Below, piece by piece: positions 30,764 to 38,778 of a DNA stretch of 64,000 bases. Origin of the DNA: Streptomyces jumonjinensis (GTDB lineage Bacteria > Actinomycetota > Actinomycetes > Streptomycetales > Streptomycetaceae); NCBI RefSeq assembly GCF_009600885.1, contig NZ_VCLA01000150.1:13256-77255 (forward strand). Reading direction: 5' to 3'. A model generated the notes under the pieces. It had not been told where the DNA came from. It made no database searches and saw only the letters and a list, made by a program, of their open reading frames with translations. A program made the translations under genes and the position numbers. The number at the start of each line of letters is the position of its first letter. Position 1 is the first letter of the stretch.

Positions 30764-31611
30764 TCCCCCTCCTCGGTGACCGGTCCGGACGGGTGGTGCG
30801 GATCGGAGTCCGATGTGCTCTGCGGTGCGTCATGCGAGCTGCGGTGCCGGGAGCCCGGCTGGGGCGGCTCGTCGACCGCCTCTCCCCGGGGCGAGACCAC
30901 CCGGGCGGGCACCGACTCGCCCTTGGCCAGGCGCAGTCCGATGAGCGAGGCGGGGCCCGCGCCGCCGGTGGCCGCGACCGCGCCGGGGCGTTCGTCGGGG
31001 AAGCCGGCGAGGATGCGGGCGGTCTCCCGGTAGGTGCACAGGGGAGCGCCCCGGGTGGGTTCCACGGGCCGGTCCGCGCGCAGGTCGTCGACGATCCGCC
31101 GGGCGGACGCGGGCGTCTGGTTGTCGAAGAACTCCCAGTTCACCATCACCACGGGGGCGAAGTCGCAGGCCGCGTTGCACTCGATGTGCTCCAGTGTGAC
31201 CTTGCCGTCCTCGGTGGTCTCGCCGTTGCCGACGCCGAGATGTTCCTTGAGGTCCTCGAAGATGGCGTCGCCGCCCATGACCGCGCAGAGCGTGTTGGTG
31301 CAGACGCCGACCTGGTAGTCGCCGGAGGGCTTGCGGCGGTACATGGTGTAGAAGGTGGCGACCGCCGTGACCTCGGCGGTGGTCAGTTCCAGGACCTCGG
31401 CGCAGAACCGCATCCCGGTGCGGGAGACGAAGCCCTCCTCCGACTGCACCAGATGCAGCAGCGGCAGCAGCGCGGAGCGGGAGTCGGGGTAGCGGGAGAC
31501 GACGTCCTTGGCGTCCGCCTCCAGCCTGGCGCGCACATCGGCCGGGTAGTCGGGGGCGGGGAGCTGGGGCATCCCCAGCTGTACGTCCTGGTTGGACGAG
31601 TGCGCCGTCAT
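30760..31611 (-). CDS. nuoE: NADH-quinone oxidoreductase subunit E
   Basis: A 283-residue thioredoxin-like subunit with 2Fe-2S cluster N1a: ligands in CTNTLC and CNAAC. About 100 C-terminal residues exceed the common 160-180 residue NuoE; the first part is the usual actinobacterial extension and the last 60 are Ser/Pro/His-rich, likely disordered. ATG 31611 overlaps the nuoD stop as ATGA. Confidence 0.95.
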   Translation of the reverse strand: MTAHSSNQDVQLGMPQLPAPDYPADVRARLEADAKDVVSRYPDSRSALLPLLHLVQSEEGFVSRTGMRFCAEVLELTTAEVTAVATFYTMYRRKPSGDYQVGVCTNTLCAVMGGDAIFEDLKEHLGVGNGETTEDGKVTLEHIECNAACDFAPVVMVNWEFFDNQTPASARRIVDDLRADRPVEPTRGAPLCTYRETARILAGFPDERPGAVAATGGAGPASLIGLRLAKGESVPARVVSPRGEAVDEPPQPGSRHRSSHDAPQSTSDSDPHHPSGPVTEEGE

Positions 31612-32930
31612 CGGTCGACGCCTCCCATCACGGGGTCGATGGACGCGACGGCGACGATGACGTCGGCGACTTGGCCGCCTTCGCACATGGCCGCCATGGC
31701 CTGGAGGTTGGTGAAGGACGGGTCGCGGAAGTGGACCCGGAAGGGGCGGGTTCCGCCGTCGGAGCCGATATGCGCGCCCAGTTCGCCCTTGGGCGACTCG
31801 ACGGCCGCGTACACCTGCCCGGCGGGGACCCTGAAGCCCTCGGTGACCAGCTTGAAGTGGTGGATCAGGGCCTCCATCGAGGTGCCCATGATCTTCTTGA
31901 TGTGGTCGAGGGAGTTGCCGAGTCCGTCCGGTCCGAGCGCGAGCTGCGCGGGCCAGGCGATCTTCTTGTCGCCGACCATGACCGGGCCGGGCTCCAGCCG
32001 GTCGATGCACTGCTCGACGATCCGCAGCGACTGGCGCATCTCCTCCAGCCGGATCAGGAACCGGCCGTAGGCGTCGCAGGTGTCGGCGGTCGGGATCTCG
32101 AAGTCGTACTCCTCGTAACCGCAGTACGGGTCGGTCTTGCGCAGATCGTGGGCGAGCCCGGCGGAGCGCAGAATCGGCCCGGTGGCCCCGAGGGCCATAC
32201 AGCCGGTGAGGTCGAGATAGCCGATGTCCTGCATCCGGGCCTTGAAGATGGGGTTGCCGGTGGCGAGTTTGTCGTACTCCGGCAGGTTCTTCCTCATGGT
32301 CTTCACGAAGTCGCGGAGCCGGTCCACGGTGCCCGCGGGCAGATCCTGGGCGAGCCCGCCGGGCCGGATGAACGCGTGGTTCATCCGCAGGCCGGTGATC
32401 AGCTCGTAGAGGTCGAGGATGAGCTCGCGGTCGCGGAAGCCGTAGATCATGATCGTGGTGGCGCCGAGCTCCATCCCGCCGGTGGCGATGCACACCAGAT
32501 GGGAGGAGAGCCGGTTGAGCTCCATCAGCAGCACCCGGATGACCGTGGCCCGGTCGGGGATCTGGTCCTCGATGCCGAGGAGCCTCTCGACGCCCAGGCA
32601 GTACGCCGTCTCGTTGAAGAAGGGCGTGAGGTAATCCATGCGCGTGACGAAGGTGGTGCCCTGCGTCCAGGTGCGGAATTCGAGGTTCTTCTCGATGCCG
32701 GTGTGGAGATAGCCGATGCCGCAGCGGGCCTCGGTGACGGTCTCGCCGTCGATCTCCAGGATCAGCCGGAGCACCCCGTGGGTGGAGGGGTGCTGGGGAC
32801 CCATGTTGACGACGATGCGCTCGTCGTCGGCTTTGGCCGCGCTCTGTACGACCTCGTCCCAGTCGCCGCCGGTGACCGTGTAGACGGGGCCTTCGGTGGT
32901 CTCGCGTGCCTGTGCGGGTGAAGTGGACAT
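31608..32930 (-). CDS. nuoD: NADH-quinone oxidoreductase subunit D
   Basis: A 440-residue 49-kDa-type subunit, which with NuoB forms the menaquinone-binding site. Conserved: [14 protein letters not shown] (quinone-site His), [23 protein letters not shown] and the C-terminal DPVMGGVDR. Directly preceded by nuoC (one-base overlap). Confidence 0.96.
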   Translation of the reverse strand: MSTSPAQARETTEGPVYTVTGGDWDEVVQSAAKADDERIVVNMGPQHPSTHGVLRLILEIDGETVTEARCGIGYLHTGIEKNLEFRTWTQGTTFVTRMDYLTPFFNETAYCLGVERLLGIEDQIPDRATVIRVLLMELNRLSSHLVCIATGGMELGATTIMIYGFRDRELILDLYELITGLRMNHAFIRPGGLAQDLPAGTVDRLRDFVKTMRKNLPEYDKLATGNPIFKARMQDIGYLDLTGCMALGATGPILRSAGLAHDLRKTDPYCGYEEYDFEIPTADTCDAYGRFLIRLEEMRQSLRIVEQCIDRLEPGPVMVGDKKIAWPAQLALGPDGLGNSLDHIKKIMGTSMEALIHHFKLVTEGFRVPAGQVYAAVESPKGELGAHIGSDGGTRPFRVHFRDPSFTNLQAMAAMCEGGQVADVIVAVASIDPVMGGVDR

Positions 32931-33682
32931 CAGCTGTACGACCTCCGCTGGTCCGGAGCCGGGATCTGGGCGCCCTTGTACTCGACGGCGATCCCGCCGA
33001 GCGGATAGTCCTTGCGCTGCGGGAAGCCCTGCCAGTCGTCGGGCATCATGATCCGGGTGAGGGCGGGGTGGCCGTCGAAGACGAGCCCGAAGAAGTCATA
33101 GGTCTCGCGCTCGTGCCAGTCGTTGGTCGGATAGACCGCGACCAGCGAGGGGATGTGCGGGTCGCGGTCCGGGGCGGAGACCTCGACGCGGATCAGCCGG
33201 CCGTGGGTGAGCGAGCGCAGATGGTAGACCGCGTGCAGTTCGCGGCCCTTGTCCTCGGGGTAGTGGACCCCGCTGACCCCGGTGCACAGCTCGAACCGCA
33301 GGGCGGGGTCGTCGCGCAGGGTGCGGGCGACCTGGAGCAGATGCTCCCGCTCGATGTGGAAGGTCAGCTCGCCCCGGTCGACGACCGTCTTCTCGATGGC
33401 GTTCTCGGGGATGAGCCCCTGCTCTTCGAGCGCGCCTTCGAGTTCATCGGCGACCTCGTCGAAGTAGCCGCCGTAGGGGCGGCTCGCCGGGCCCGGCAGC
33501 CGGACCGAGCGGACCAGCCCGCCGTAACCGGAGGTGTCGCCGCCGTTCTCGGCGCCGAACATGCCGCGCTGGACGCGGATCTCCTCGCCGTGGTAGCAGC
33601 GCTGCCCCGGGAGGTTCTGCTCGCTGAGCTCCTTCTCCGGGTTCGGCCGGTCCTGGGCGCCGCCCTTGGGCTGGTCGGTCAT
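32930..33682 (-). CDS. nuoC: NADH-quinone oxidoreductase subunit C
   Basis: A 250-residue 30-kDa-type subunit of the peripheral arm. The family signature [20 protein letters not shown] is visible at about 195-213 (quoted in part: [14 protein letters not shown]), followed by RKDYPLGG. The N-terminal 65 residues are an actinobacterial extension. Four-base overlap with nuoB. Confidence 0.95.
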   Translation of the reverse strand: MTDQPKGGAQDRPNPEKELSEQNLPGQRCYHGEEIRVQRGMFGAENGGDTSGYGGLVRSVRLPGPASRPYGGYFDEVADELEGALEEQGLIPENAIEKTVVDRGELTFHIEREHLLQVARTLRDDPALRFELCTGVSGVHYPEDKGRELHAVYHLRSLTHGRLIRVEVSAPDRDPHIPSLVAVYPTNDWHERETYDFFGLVFDGHPALTRIMMPDDWQGFPQRKDYPLGGIAVEYKGAQIPAPDQRRSYS

Positions 33683-34233
33683 CGCAGCAGCCCCTTCATC
33701 TCAATGGTGGGGAGCGCCTTGAGCGCGGCCTCTTCCGCCTCGCGGGCCGCTTCCTCCGCGTTGACGCCGAGCTTGGAGGACTGGATCTTCTGGTGGAGCT
33801 TGAGGATCGCGTCCATCAGCATCTCCGGGCGCGGCGGGCAGCCGGGCAGATAGATGTCGACGGGAACAATGTGGTCAACGCCCTGCACAATCGCGTAGTT
33901 ATTGAACATGCCGCCCGACGACGCGCACACGCCCATGGAGATGACCCACTTGGGATTGGGCATCTGGTCATAGACCTGCCGCAGCACGGGCGCCATCTTC
34001 TGGCTCACCCGCCCGGCCACGATCATCAGATCGGCCTGGCGCGGCGAGCCCCGGAACACCTCCATGCCGAAGCGGGCGAGGTCGTAGCGTCCGGCGCCGG
34101 TCGTCATCATCTCGATGGCGCAGCACGCCAGACCGAACGTGGCCGGAAAGACGGATGCCTTCCGCACCCAGCCCGAGGCCTGCTCGACCGTCGTCAGCAG
34201 AAATCCGCTCGGCAGCTTCTCTTCGAGTCCCAT
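33679..34233 (-). CDS. nuoB: NADH-quinone oxidoreductase subunit B
   Basis: A 184-residue PSST-type subunit holding terminal cluster N2, which reduces menaquinone. Ligands Cys37 and Cys38 (the tandem pair in GLACCAIEM), Cys103 (MGVCASSGG) and Cys132 (LPGCPPRPE) are all present. 17 bases separate it from nuoA. Confidence 0.97.
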   Translation of the reverse strand: MGLEEKLPSGFLLTTVEQASGWVRKASVFPATFGLACCAIEMMTTGAGRYDLARFGMEVFRGSPRQADLMIVAGRVSQKMAPVLRQVYDQMPNPKWVISMGVCASSGGMFNNYAIVQGVDHIVPVDIYLPGCPPRPEMLMDAILKLHQKIQSSKLGVNAEEAAREAEEAALKALPTIEMKGLLR

Positions 34234-34250
34234 TGGTGCCTCTCAGCCCC

Positions 34251-34610
34251 TCAGTCCCATTCCAGCCCGCCGCGCCGCCAGACATACGCATAGGCGACGA
34301 AGACGGTGAGCACGAAGAGCAGCATCTCCACGAGCCCGAAAAGCCCCAGGGCGTCGAAGGTGACCGCCCAGGGGTAGAGGAAGACGATCTCGATGTCGAA
34401 GACGATGAAGAGCATCGCCGTCAGGTAGTACTTGATGGGAAAGCGGCCGCCGCCGGCCGGCGTCGGAGTCGGCTCGATGCCGCACTCGTACGCCTCCAGC
34501 TTCGCCCTGTTGTAGCGCCTGGGGCCGATTAGCGTGGCCATGACCACGGAGAAGATCGCAAACCCTGCCCCGAGGGCGCCGAGTACAAGGATGGGCGCGT
34601 AGGCATTCAC
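34251..34610 (-). CDS. nuoA: NADH-quinone oxidoreductase subunit A
   Basis: A 119-residue, three-helix membrane subunit (ND3 homolog). Contains YECGIEP, a hallmark loop, and FDIEIVFLYPWAV. GAGGAGG lies four to five bases before ATG 34610. It is the first gene of the nuo operon; a Rex-like operator lies 79-96 bases upstream. Confidence 0.97.
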   Translation of the reverse strand: MNAYAPILVLGALGAGFAIFSVVMATLIGPRRYNRAKLEAYECGIEPTPTPAGGGRFPIKYYLTAMLFIVFDIEIVFLYPWAVTFDALGLFGLVEMLLFVLTVFVAYAYVWRRGGLEWD

Positions 34611-34688
34611 CCTCCTCGCTCCTTCCAGTCGTCGCTGACCGTATGGACCGCACCGGGCGTCTACCGCGCCGCCTCGAAGATCGTGTTC

Positions 34689-34706
34689 ATGTGAGGCAGT
34701 TCACAA
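34689..34706. promoter_or_regulatory. Candidate Rex (redox repressor) operator upstream of nuoA
   Basis: ATGTGAGGCAGTTCACAA matches the Rex operator consensus TTGTGAA-N4-TTCACAA at 12 of 14 specified positions, with the correct four-base centre. It lies 79-96 bases before the nuoA start. Rex senses the NADH/NAD+ ratio in Streptomyces and nuo is a known Rex-regulon member, so the assignment is well motivated, but binding is inferred. Confidence 0.72.
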
Positions 34707-34822
34707 GCCCGACTGCCCCGCATCCTATGCCTGTCGGTCTGTGATCTGCGACACGGGGTCGGTAACCGCTCTTGTGATCTCCACCACCCGGCGAAGGATC
34801 ATGAAGTCGGATGAGAGGTGAT

Positions 34823-34836
34823 CTTCACACGTGAAG
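34823..34836. promoter_or_regulatory. Inverted repeat CTTCAC-AC-GTGAAG
   Basis: Perfect 6+6 inverted repeat with a two-base spacer in the nuoA upstream region, 213-226 bases before the start codon. Possible operator; factor unknown. Confidence 0.3.
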
Positions 34837-35316
34837 CGCACACTTGGTCGCTAGAAGTGACATTCTTTGATGTTCTCGCTGGTCGAAGGCGTTGTGCACT
34901 ATCAAGCGTATGCCTGATGAAGCAAATTTGCGGGGCACGGAATCGGATGATAGTAAGCCTTGCCTTACCCGACTGGAGGGCCTTCCGAGGGTGGGCGGGA
35001 GTGCGTGCGCGCGTTCACGAACTCCGCCCGCGGGCCGCCGTGCACACCACCCGCGGTCCACCGTGCGCGCGCTCACCGATACGATGTGATCCGGTACGGA
35101 ACGTAGCGGGACGGTGTCGCGCACAACCTCCCGCGCGACCTCCCACGCGACCTCCCACGCACCCCTCTCTTCACGGTGACCATTCTGTGACCTGCACCAC
35201 GTCCATCCGGTCGCCATAAAGCCGGGCTTGGCCAACGGTGTTAAGCGGTGGTAAGCGCGGGGCAATTCGGACCTTTTCCCGAAAGTCCGTGATCACGACC
35301 ATGATCGCGAGTGTCC

Positions 35317-35341
35317 TTATTGCCCGTTAGGGCGTCAATAA
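35317..35341. promoter_or_regulatory. Inverted repeat TTATTG...CAATAA upstream of the NlpC/P60 gene
   Basis: Arms TTATTG (35317-35322) and CAATAA (35336-35341) flank a CCC/GGG mini-stem, about 100 bases before the hydrolase start. In this GC context an AT-rich palindrome is unlikely to be neutral; it may be an operator or leader hairpin. Confidence 0.35.
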
Positions 35342-35438
35342 AGGCTCGGGGCGAGCGGATTGACCGATTCCGGCTGCAACTGTGGCGCAGACCACGTTTG
35401 TTGTCGGGAACCGGGTATGGCTGATAGCGGTTGTTCCC

Positions 35439-36296
35439 ATGTCCCACACCGCTCAGATACCCAGCCACCGGAAGCCCCGCCGCCGGAGCTCCTCCGCCAT
35501 GGCACTCCGGGCCGGAGTCGCCGGTGGCGTCCTCAGCACCATCGCGGTGGTCGGATCCGCCGGATCGGCGAGCGCCGAGCCGGTGACCGAGACCATCGAG
35601 ATGCCCGCGCTCAACCCGGCGGACCTCTCCCACGCCGTCGCCCAGTCCGCCCAGGCGCAGCAGCAGGTCGCCTTCGACCAGGAGCTCCAGGCCCAGGAGG
35701 ACGCCGCAGCCGCCAAGGCCGCGAAGGCCGCCAAGACGGCCAAGGCCGAAGCGCTGCGCGAGGCCGAGGCGGAGCGGGCCGCCGAGGCGAAGAAGCAGCG
35801 CGAGGAGCGCGAGGCCGCCGCCGAGGAGCGCGCGTCCCGCACCGCCGAGCGCACCAGCCTCACGACGACCAGCGCCCCCCAGGCCGGCACGGCGACCCAG
35901 ACCTCGACCACCGCCCCGAGCACGTCCTCCAACTCGTCGTCGGGCTCGGTCGACACGGTCATCGCCTTCCTCAAGGCGCAGGTCGGCGACGCGTATGTGC
36001 TGGGCGCCACCGGCCCCAACTCCTGGGACTGCTCCAGCCTGGTCCAGGCCGCGTTCCGTCAGGTCAACATCGACCTCCCCCGCGTCTCCCAGGACCAGTC
36101 GACCGCGGGCACCCAGGTCGGCCTCTCCAACCTCCAGGTCGGCGACATCCTGTACTGGGGCGCCGCGGGCAGTGCCTGGCACACGGGCGTCTACATCGGC
36201 GACGGCAAGTACCTGGACGCGGCCAACCCCGCCAAGGGCGTGGTCATCCAGGATCTGTCGGGCTACCCGGCGACGGGTGCGGTGCGCGTTCTCTGA
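35439..36296 (+). CDS. Secreted NlpC/P60 peptidoglycan hydrolase
   Basis: A 285-residue exported cysteine peptidase. Signal peptide about 1-43 with an Arg/Lys/Ser-rich N-region; then a helical Ala/Glu/Lys coiled coil (about 60-150) and a Ser/Thr linker; the NlpC/P60 domain is about 170-285. Catalytic Cys lies in SWDCSSLVQ and His in AWHTGVYIGDG. Such D,L-endopeptidases cleave stem peptides during growth or sporulation. ATG 35439 chosen as the one directly preceding the signal peptide; the Shine-Dalgarno is weak, and an in-frame upstream ATG at 35382 exists. Confidence 0.88.
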   Translation: MSHTAQIPSHRKPRRRSSSAMALRAGVAGGVLSTIAVVGSAGSASAEPVTETIEMPALNPADLSHAVAQSAQAQQQVAFDQELQAQEDAAAAKAAKAAKTAKAEALREAEAERAAEAKKQREEREAAAEERASRTAERTSLTTTSAPQAGTATQTSTTAPSTSSNSSSGSVDTVIAFLKAQVGDAYVLGATGPNSWDCSSLVQAAFRQVNIDLPRVSQDQSTAGTQVGLSNLQVGDILYWGAAGSAWHTGVYIGDGKYLDAANPAKGVVIQDLSGYPATGAVRVL

Positions 36297-36322
36297 ACCC
36301 GCCGCTGATGCGCTGAACGGAC

Positions 36323-36363
36323 CGAAGGGACCGCCGGGAGGACAACTCCCGCCGGTCCCTTCG
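36323..36363. terminator. Bidirectional terminator
   Basis: 18-bp stem with one mismatch (36323-36340 with 36346-36363), loop of five bases, between convergent NlpC/P60 and ATPase genes. Confidence 0.75.
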
Positions 36364-36371
36364 GCGTTCCC

Positions 36372-36902
36372 TCACCTCGTTGCAGGCTCTCCGGGTTCCC
36401 TGGGCTCTTCGGGCTCCCCGGGCTCCCTGGGCGAGCGGCCCGGGTTGAGCGCGGGCGCGCGCTCCGGCCGGACGGCGAGCCGGAACCAGACGGTCTTCCC
36501 ATAGGGTCGCCGCCCGCGGGGAAAGGCCACCCCCCAGGCGTCGGCACACGCGTCCAGGAGCAACAGCCCGCGCCCCCCTTCGTCCGCGAGCTGGAGCCCG
36601 GCCGGCTCGGGCAGCGCGTCGGCCCGGTCGTCATGGACCCTGACATCGACATACGTCTCGTCGAGCAGGGCGTCGATGGTGATGACGGGGGTGCTGGTGT
36701 GCCGGTGCGCGTTGGTGACGACTTCCGAGAGGCAGAGCAGTACGTCATCGGTGAGGCCAGGGTGCTCGGAGCGCAGGGGCGCGGCCAGCCAGTCCCGGGC
36801 CTTCCTGGCGACGGCGGGATCGCTGGGAATCTCTATGACGAGTCGCGCGCCACGGAACGGGGCGGGGTTCGTTGAAGGAGTCAAGGCTGCCGAGGGTTGC
36901 AT
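36372..36902 (-). CDS. Anti-sigma-factor-like HATPase_c protein
   Basis: A 176-residue GHKL ATPase of the RsbW/SpoIIAB-like group common in Streptomyces. N-box SEVVTNAHRH (Glu60-Asn64), G1 segment VHDDRAD near 90, G2 segment EGGRGLLLLD at 108-117. No histidine kinase dimerisation domain, so it is likely an anti-sigma kinase or a related regulator. The last 25 residues are PREPGEPE-type repeats. Divergent from the XRE gene, sharing a 244-base promoter region. Confidence 0.82.
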   Translation of the reverse strand: MQPSAALTPSTNPAPFRGARLVIEIPSDPAVARKARDWLAAPLRSEHPGLTDDVLLCLSEVVTNAHRHTSTPVITIDALLDETYVDVRVHDDRADALPEPAGLQLADEGGRGLLLLDACADAWGVAFPRGRRPYGKTVWFRLAVRPERAPALNPGRSPREPGEPEEPREPGEPATR

Positions 36903-37054
36903 TCACGTCTCCCGACTCGGAGGGACCCGCGCTCGCCGCTGCCGTGGCTCGGCCGCCGGGGGTCGCACACCCTGGCTGGGGCGTGCGCCAGCGACTGCGC
37001 TTCGGCCAAGTACCTGCGTATGACGCGGTGTTGGGGAAACGGTAGCAGTGCAGT

Positions 37055-37088
37055 CTCAACTTTTGTACTCAGTGATAGAAATGTTGAG
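37055..37088. promoter_or_regulatory. Inverted repeat in the promoter region of the XRE gene
   Basis: CTCAAC (37055-37060) and GTTGAG (37083-37088) flank an AT-rich 22-base core including TGATAGAAAT, 59-92 bases before the XRE start. It may be an autoregulatory site of the XRE protein; arms are short. Confidence 0.3.
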
Positions 37089-37146
37089 CCAAGTGGACCG
37101 TCGGGGAGGACTCGGACCAGACTGGGGCCCGACAGGAGGGGAGCAG

Positions 37147-37998
37147 ATGCCACCAAGGAAGGCGCCCACAGCCCGACAACGCCGGTTGGGCGTCGAGCTA
37201 CGGAAGCTGCGCGAGCACGCCGGTCTCAATCTCGCCGAAGCGGCGGCTTTGCTGGGGACGGACCGCACCACGATCAGCAACACCGAATCGGGCCGGTTCG
37301 GCGTGAGCGGCGAGCGCGTACGCACCTGGGCGGGCCACTACGCGTGCCCGGACCCGGCGTATACGGAAGCGCTCGTCGGCATGGCCGAGGAACGGATCAG
37401 CGGGTGGTGGGAGCATTATCGAGGCGACCTTCCCAGCGGAGCGCTCGACCTCGCCGAGATGGAGCACCACGCCGTCGCCCTTCGGGCCGTCCAGATAATG
37501 CACATGCCCGGCCTGCTCCAGACCGAGGACTACGCCCGCGCGGTGGTCGCGCTGGCCGTGCCACCGCCCGATCCCGCCTTTCGGCGGCGTCAGTTGTCAC
37601 ACCGGCTCCAGCGCCGTGATGTGCTCGACCGGGCACAGCCTCCGGAGTGCACCTTTCTGATCCACGAGGCCGCTCTGCGCATGGAGTACGGCGGCCCCGA
37701 GGTCGCTCAGAACCAGCTCGACCACCTCTTGCGGGAGTCGGAGCGCGACAACGTCACCGTCCAGGTGATCCCGTTCGCCATGGGCGGTTTCCCGAACGCC
37801 GGAAGTTCGACACTCTATGCGTACGGGTCGGTGCCGCAGCTCGACACCGTACAGATGGACACCGCTACCGGGCCCGCGTTCCTGGACGCGGAGGCGCGGC
37901 TCACGAACTACCGCGCCGTGCTGGATCAGACCCAGGATCGGTCGCTCGATCCCAAGCGGTCACGAGATTTCATCCATGAGATAGCACGACAAGCATGA
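37147..37998 (+). CDS. XRE-family regulator with DUF5753 domain (Scr1-type)
   Basis: A 283-residue regulator. N-terminal helix-turn-helix at about 15-70 (LRKLREHAGLNLAEAAALLG, TDRTTISNTESG), then the DUF5753 domain to the C-terminus (VQIMHMPGLLQTEDYARAVV, FLIHEAALRM, VQVIPFAMG). Such proteins pair with DUF397 partners in Streptomyces and are often described as antitoxin-like. ATG 37147 has GGAGGGG five bases upstream. Four bases separate its stop from the DUF397 gene. Confidence 0.88.
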   Translation: MPPRKAPTARQRRLGVELRKLREHAGLNLAEAAALLGTDRTTISNTESGRFGVSGERVRTWAGHYACPDPAYTEALVGMAEERISGWWEHYRGDLPSGALDLAEMEHHAVALRAVQIMHMPGLLQTEDYARAVVALAVPPPDPAFRRRQLSHRLQRRDVLDRAQPPECTFLIHEAALRMEYGGPEVAQNQLDHLLRESERDNVTVQVIPFAMGGFPNAGSSTLYAYGSVPQLDTVQMDTATGPAFLDAEARLTNYRAVLDQTQDRSLDPKRSRDFIHEIARQA

Positions 37999-38002
37999 AG
38001 GC

Positions 38003-38206
38003 GTGGGAACAGTGGACATTCAGTGGCGCAAATCCTCGAAGTCGACGGATGGCGCGGGCAACAACTGCCTGGAAGTCGCGGAGCACGGAGGCGAGATCCT
38101 GATGCGGGAGAGCGACAACCCCGGTGTGGTCATCCATACGACCCCGGCCAAGCTGCGCGCCTTCCTCGGCGGCGTCAAGGAAGGCGAGTTCGACGACCTG
38201 ACCTGA
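38003..38206 (+). CDS. DUF397 protein
   Basis: A 67-residue protein: IQWRKSSKS, NNCLEVAE, ILMRESDNPG and AKLRAFLGGVKEGEFD match DUF397. Directly follows the XRE-DUF5753 gene. In related pairs the DUF397 protein binds the regulator and modulates it; some behave as toxins. GTG start 38003 or GTG 38012. Confidence 0.88.
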   Translation: MGTVDIQWRKSSKSTDGAGNNCLEVAEHGGEILMRESDNPGVVIHTTPAKLRAFLGGVKEGEFDDLT

Positions 38207-38221
38207 GCAGCGCCACGGACA

Positions 38222-38262
38222 TCACTCGGCCCTCCCCCGCACACGGGCGGAGGGCCGAGTGA
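38222..38262. terminator. Bidirectional terminator
   Basis: TCACTCGGCCCT/AGGGCCGAGTGA form a perfect 12-bp base that extends with minor mismatch to a short loop. It lies between the DUF397 stop and the convergent small gene. Confidence 0.7.
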
Positions 38263-38301
38263 CGCCCGTACAGCGACCGGGCCCCCCGGCCATGGCAGAG
38301 C

Positions 38302-38616
38302 TCAGCCGTCGGGGTTCGCCTCCATCCGGGTCAGATCCATGTCGTCCAGCAGCGCTTCAAGGGTCCGCCCGCTCATATGGGCATCCTTCTCGATCTCCAC
38401 CGCCGCCCAGCCGGTCAGGCTCATGACCAGAACGCGCAGACCGTCCGCCCCGTAGCGCTCCAGCACCTCGTCGGCCGTCCGCAGCGCCTCTTCCGGGATG
38501 CGCTCCTCGGGATAGAGCCCGACGACCCTCCGCAGCAGGCTGATCGAAATCTGCGAGATGTCCGGAGCGATGGCCCGCAGTCGTCGGTCCTCGGCTTCGT
38601 CCACGGTTCTCCCCAT
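38302..38616 (-). CDS. Small helical protein of unknown function
   Basis: A 104-residue, mainly alpha-helical, acidic protein with no motif I recognise. Segments ISQISISLLRRVVGLYPEERIP and VLERYGADGLRVLVMSLTGWAAVEIEK (paraphrased: LERYGADGLR, LTGWAAVEIEK) look well conserved in composition. Start is ATG 38616 or GTG 38604, the latter with GGGGAG just upstream. It lies downstream of the flavoprotein gene in the same direction, with a 160-base gap. Possibly a partner of the nearby XRE/DUF397 regulators, by position only. Confidence 0.5.
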   Translation of the reverse strand: MGRTVDEAEDRRLRAIAPDISQISISLLRRVVGLYPEERIPEEALRTADEVLERYGADGLRVLVMSLTGWAAVEIEKDAHMSGRTLEALLDDMDLTRMEANPDG

Positions 38617-38778
38617 CTGTCGACTGTGCGGGAACGGCTCCGTCACCCCCGTGCTCAAGCCCGCACAGACAACCAGTCTCCACCTCGGCCCCGGCGTACG
38701 CGGAGGTTTCACGGAACCGCCGCGCGTCAAGCGGAGGATTTTCGCCGCCGCGAGGCCACCGTGCGCCCGTCGCGACCG

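Larger units (their letters stand above)
34611..35438. other. Long divergent regulatory region between nuoA and the NlpC/P60 gene
   Basis: 828 bases with no convincing gene; short open frames here lack conserved features and Streptomyces codon bias. It is less GC-rich in places (34840-34990). It holds the Rex-like site, two other palindromes annotated separately, and a GTAAG...CTTAC repeat at 34952-34967. Promoters for nuoA (left) and the NlpC/P60 gene (right) must lie here. Confidence 0.5.

Noticed and set aside
30760..32493. NuoE extension to a much longer N-terminus
   Set aside because: Upstream sequence in that frame is the shadow of nuoD; the MTAHSSNQ start couples to nuoD by ATGA.
34946..34968. 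GTAAGGCAAGGCTTAC-like sequence resembling a DmdR/DtxR iron box
   Set aside because: Matches the 19-base iron-box consensus at only about 11 positions and no iron-related gene is adjacent.
34818..35219. Open plus-strand frame of about 130 codons in the nuoA upstream region
   Set aside because: No conserved motif, poor Streptomyces codon bias and rich in Cys/Arg; it covers a regulatory region.
35281..35438. c-di-AMP (ydaO-type) riboswitch before the NlpC/P60 gene
   Set aside because: The conserved GGGTGAA-type core elements could not be found.
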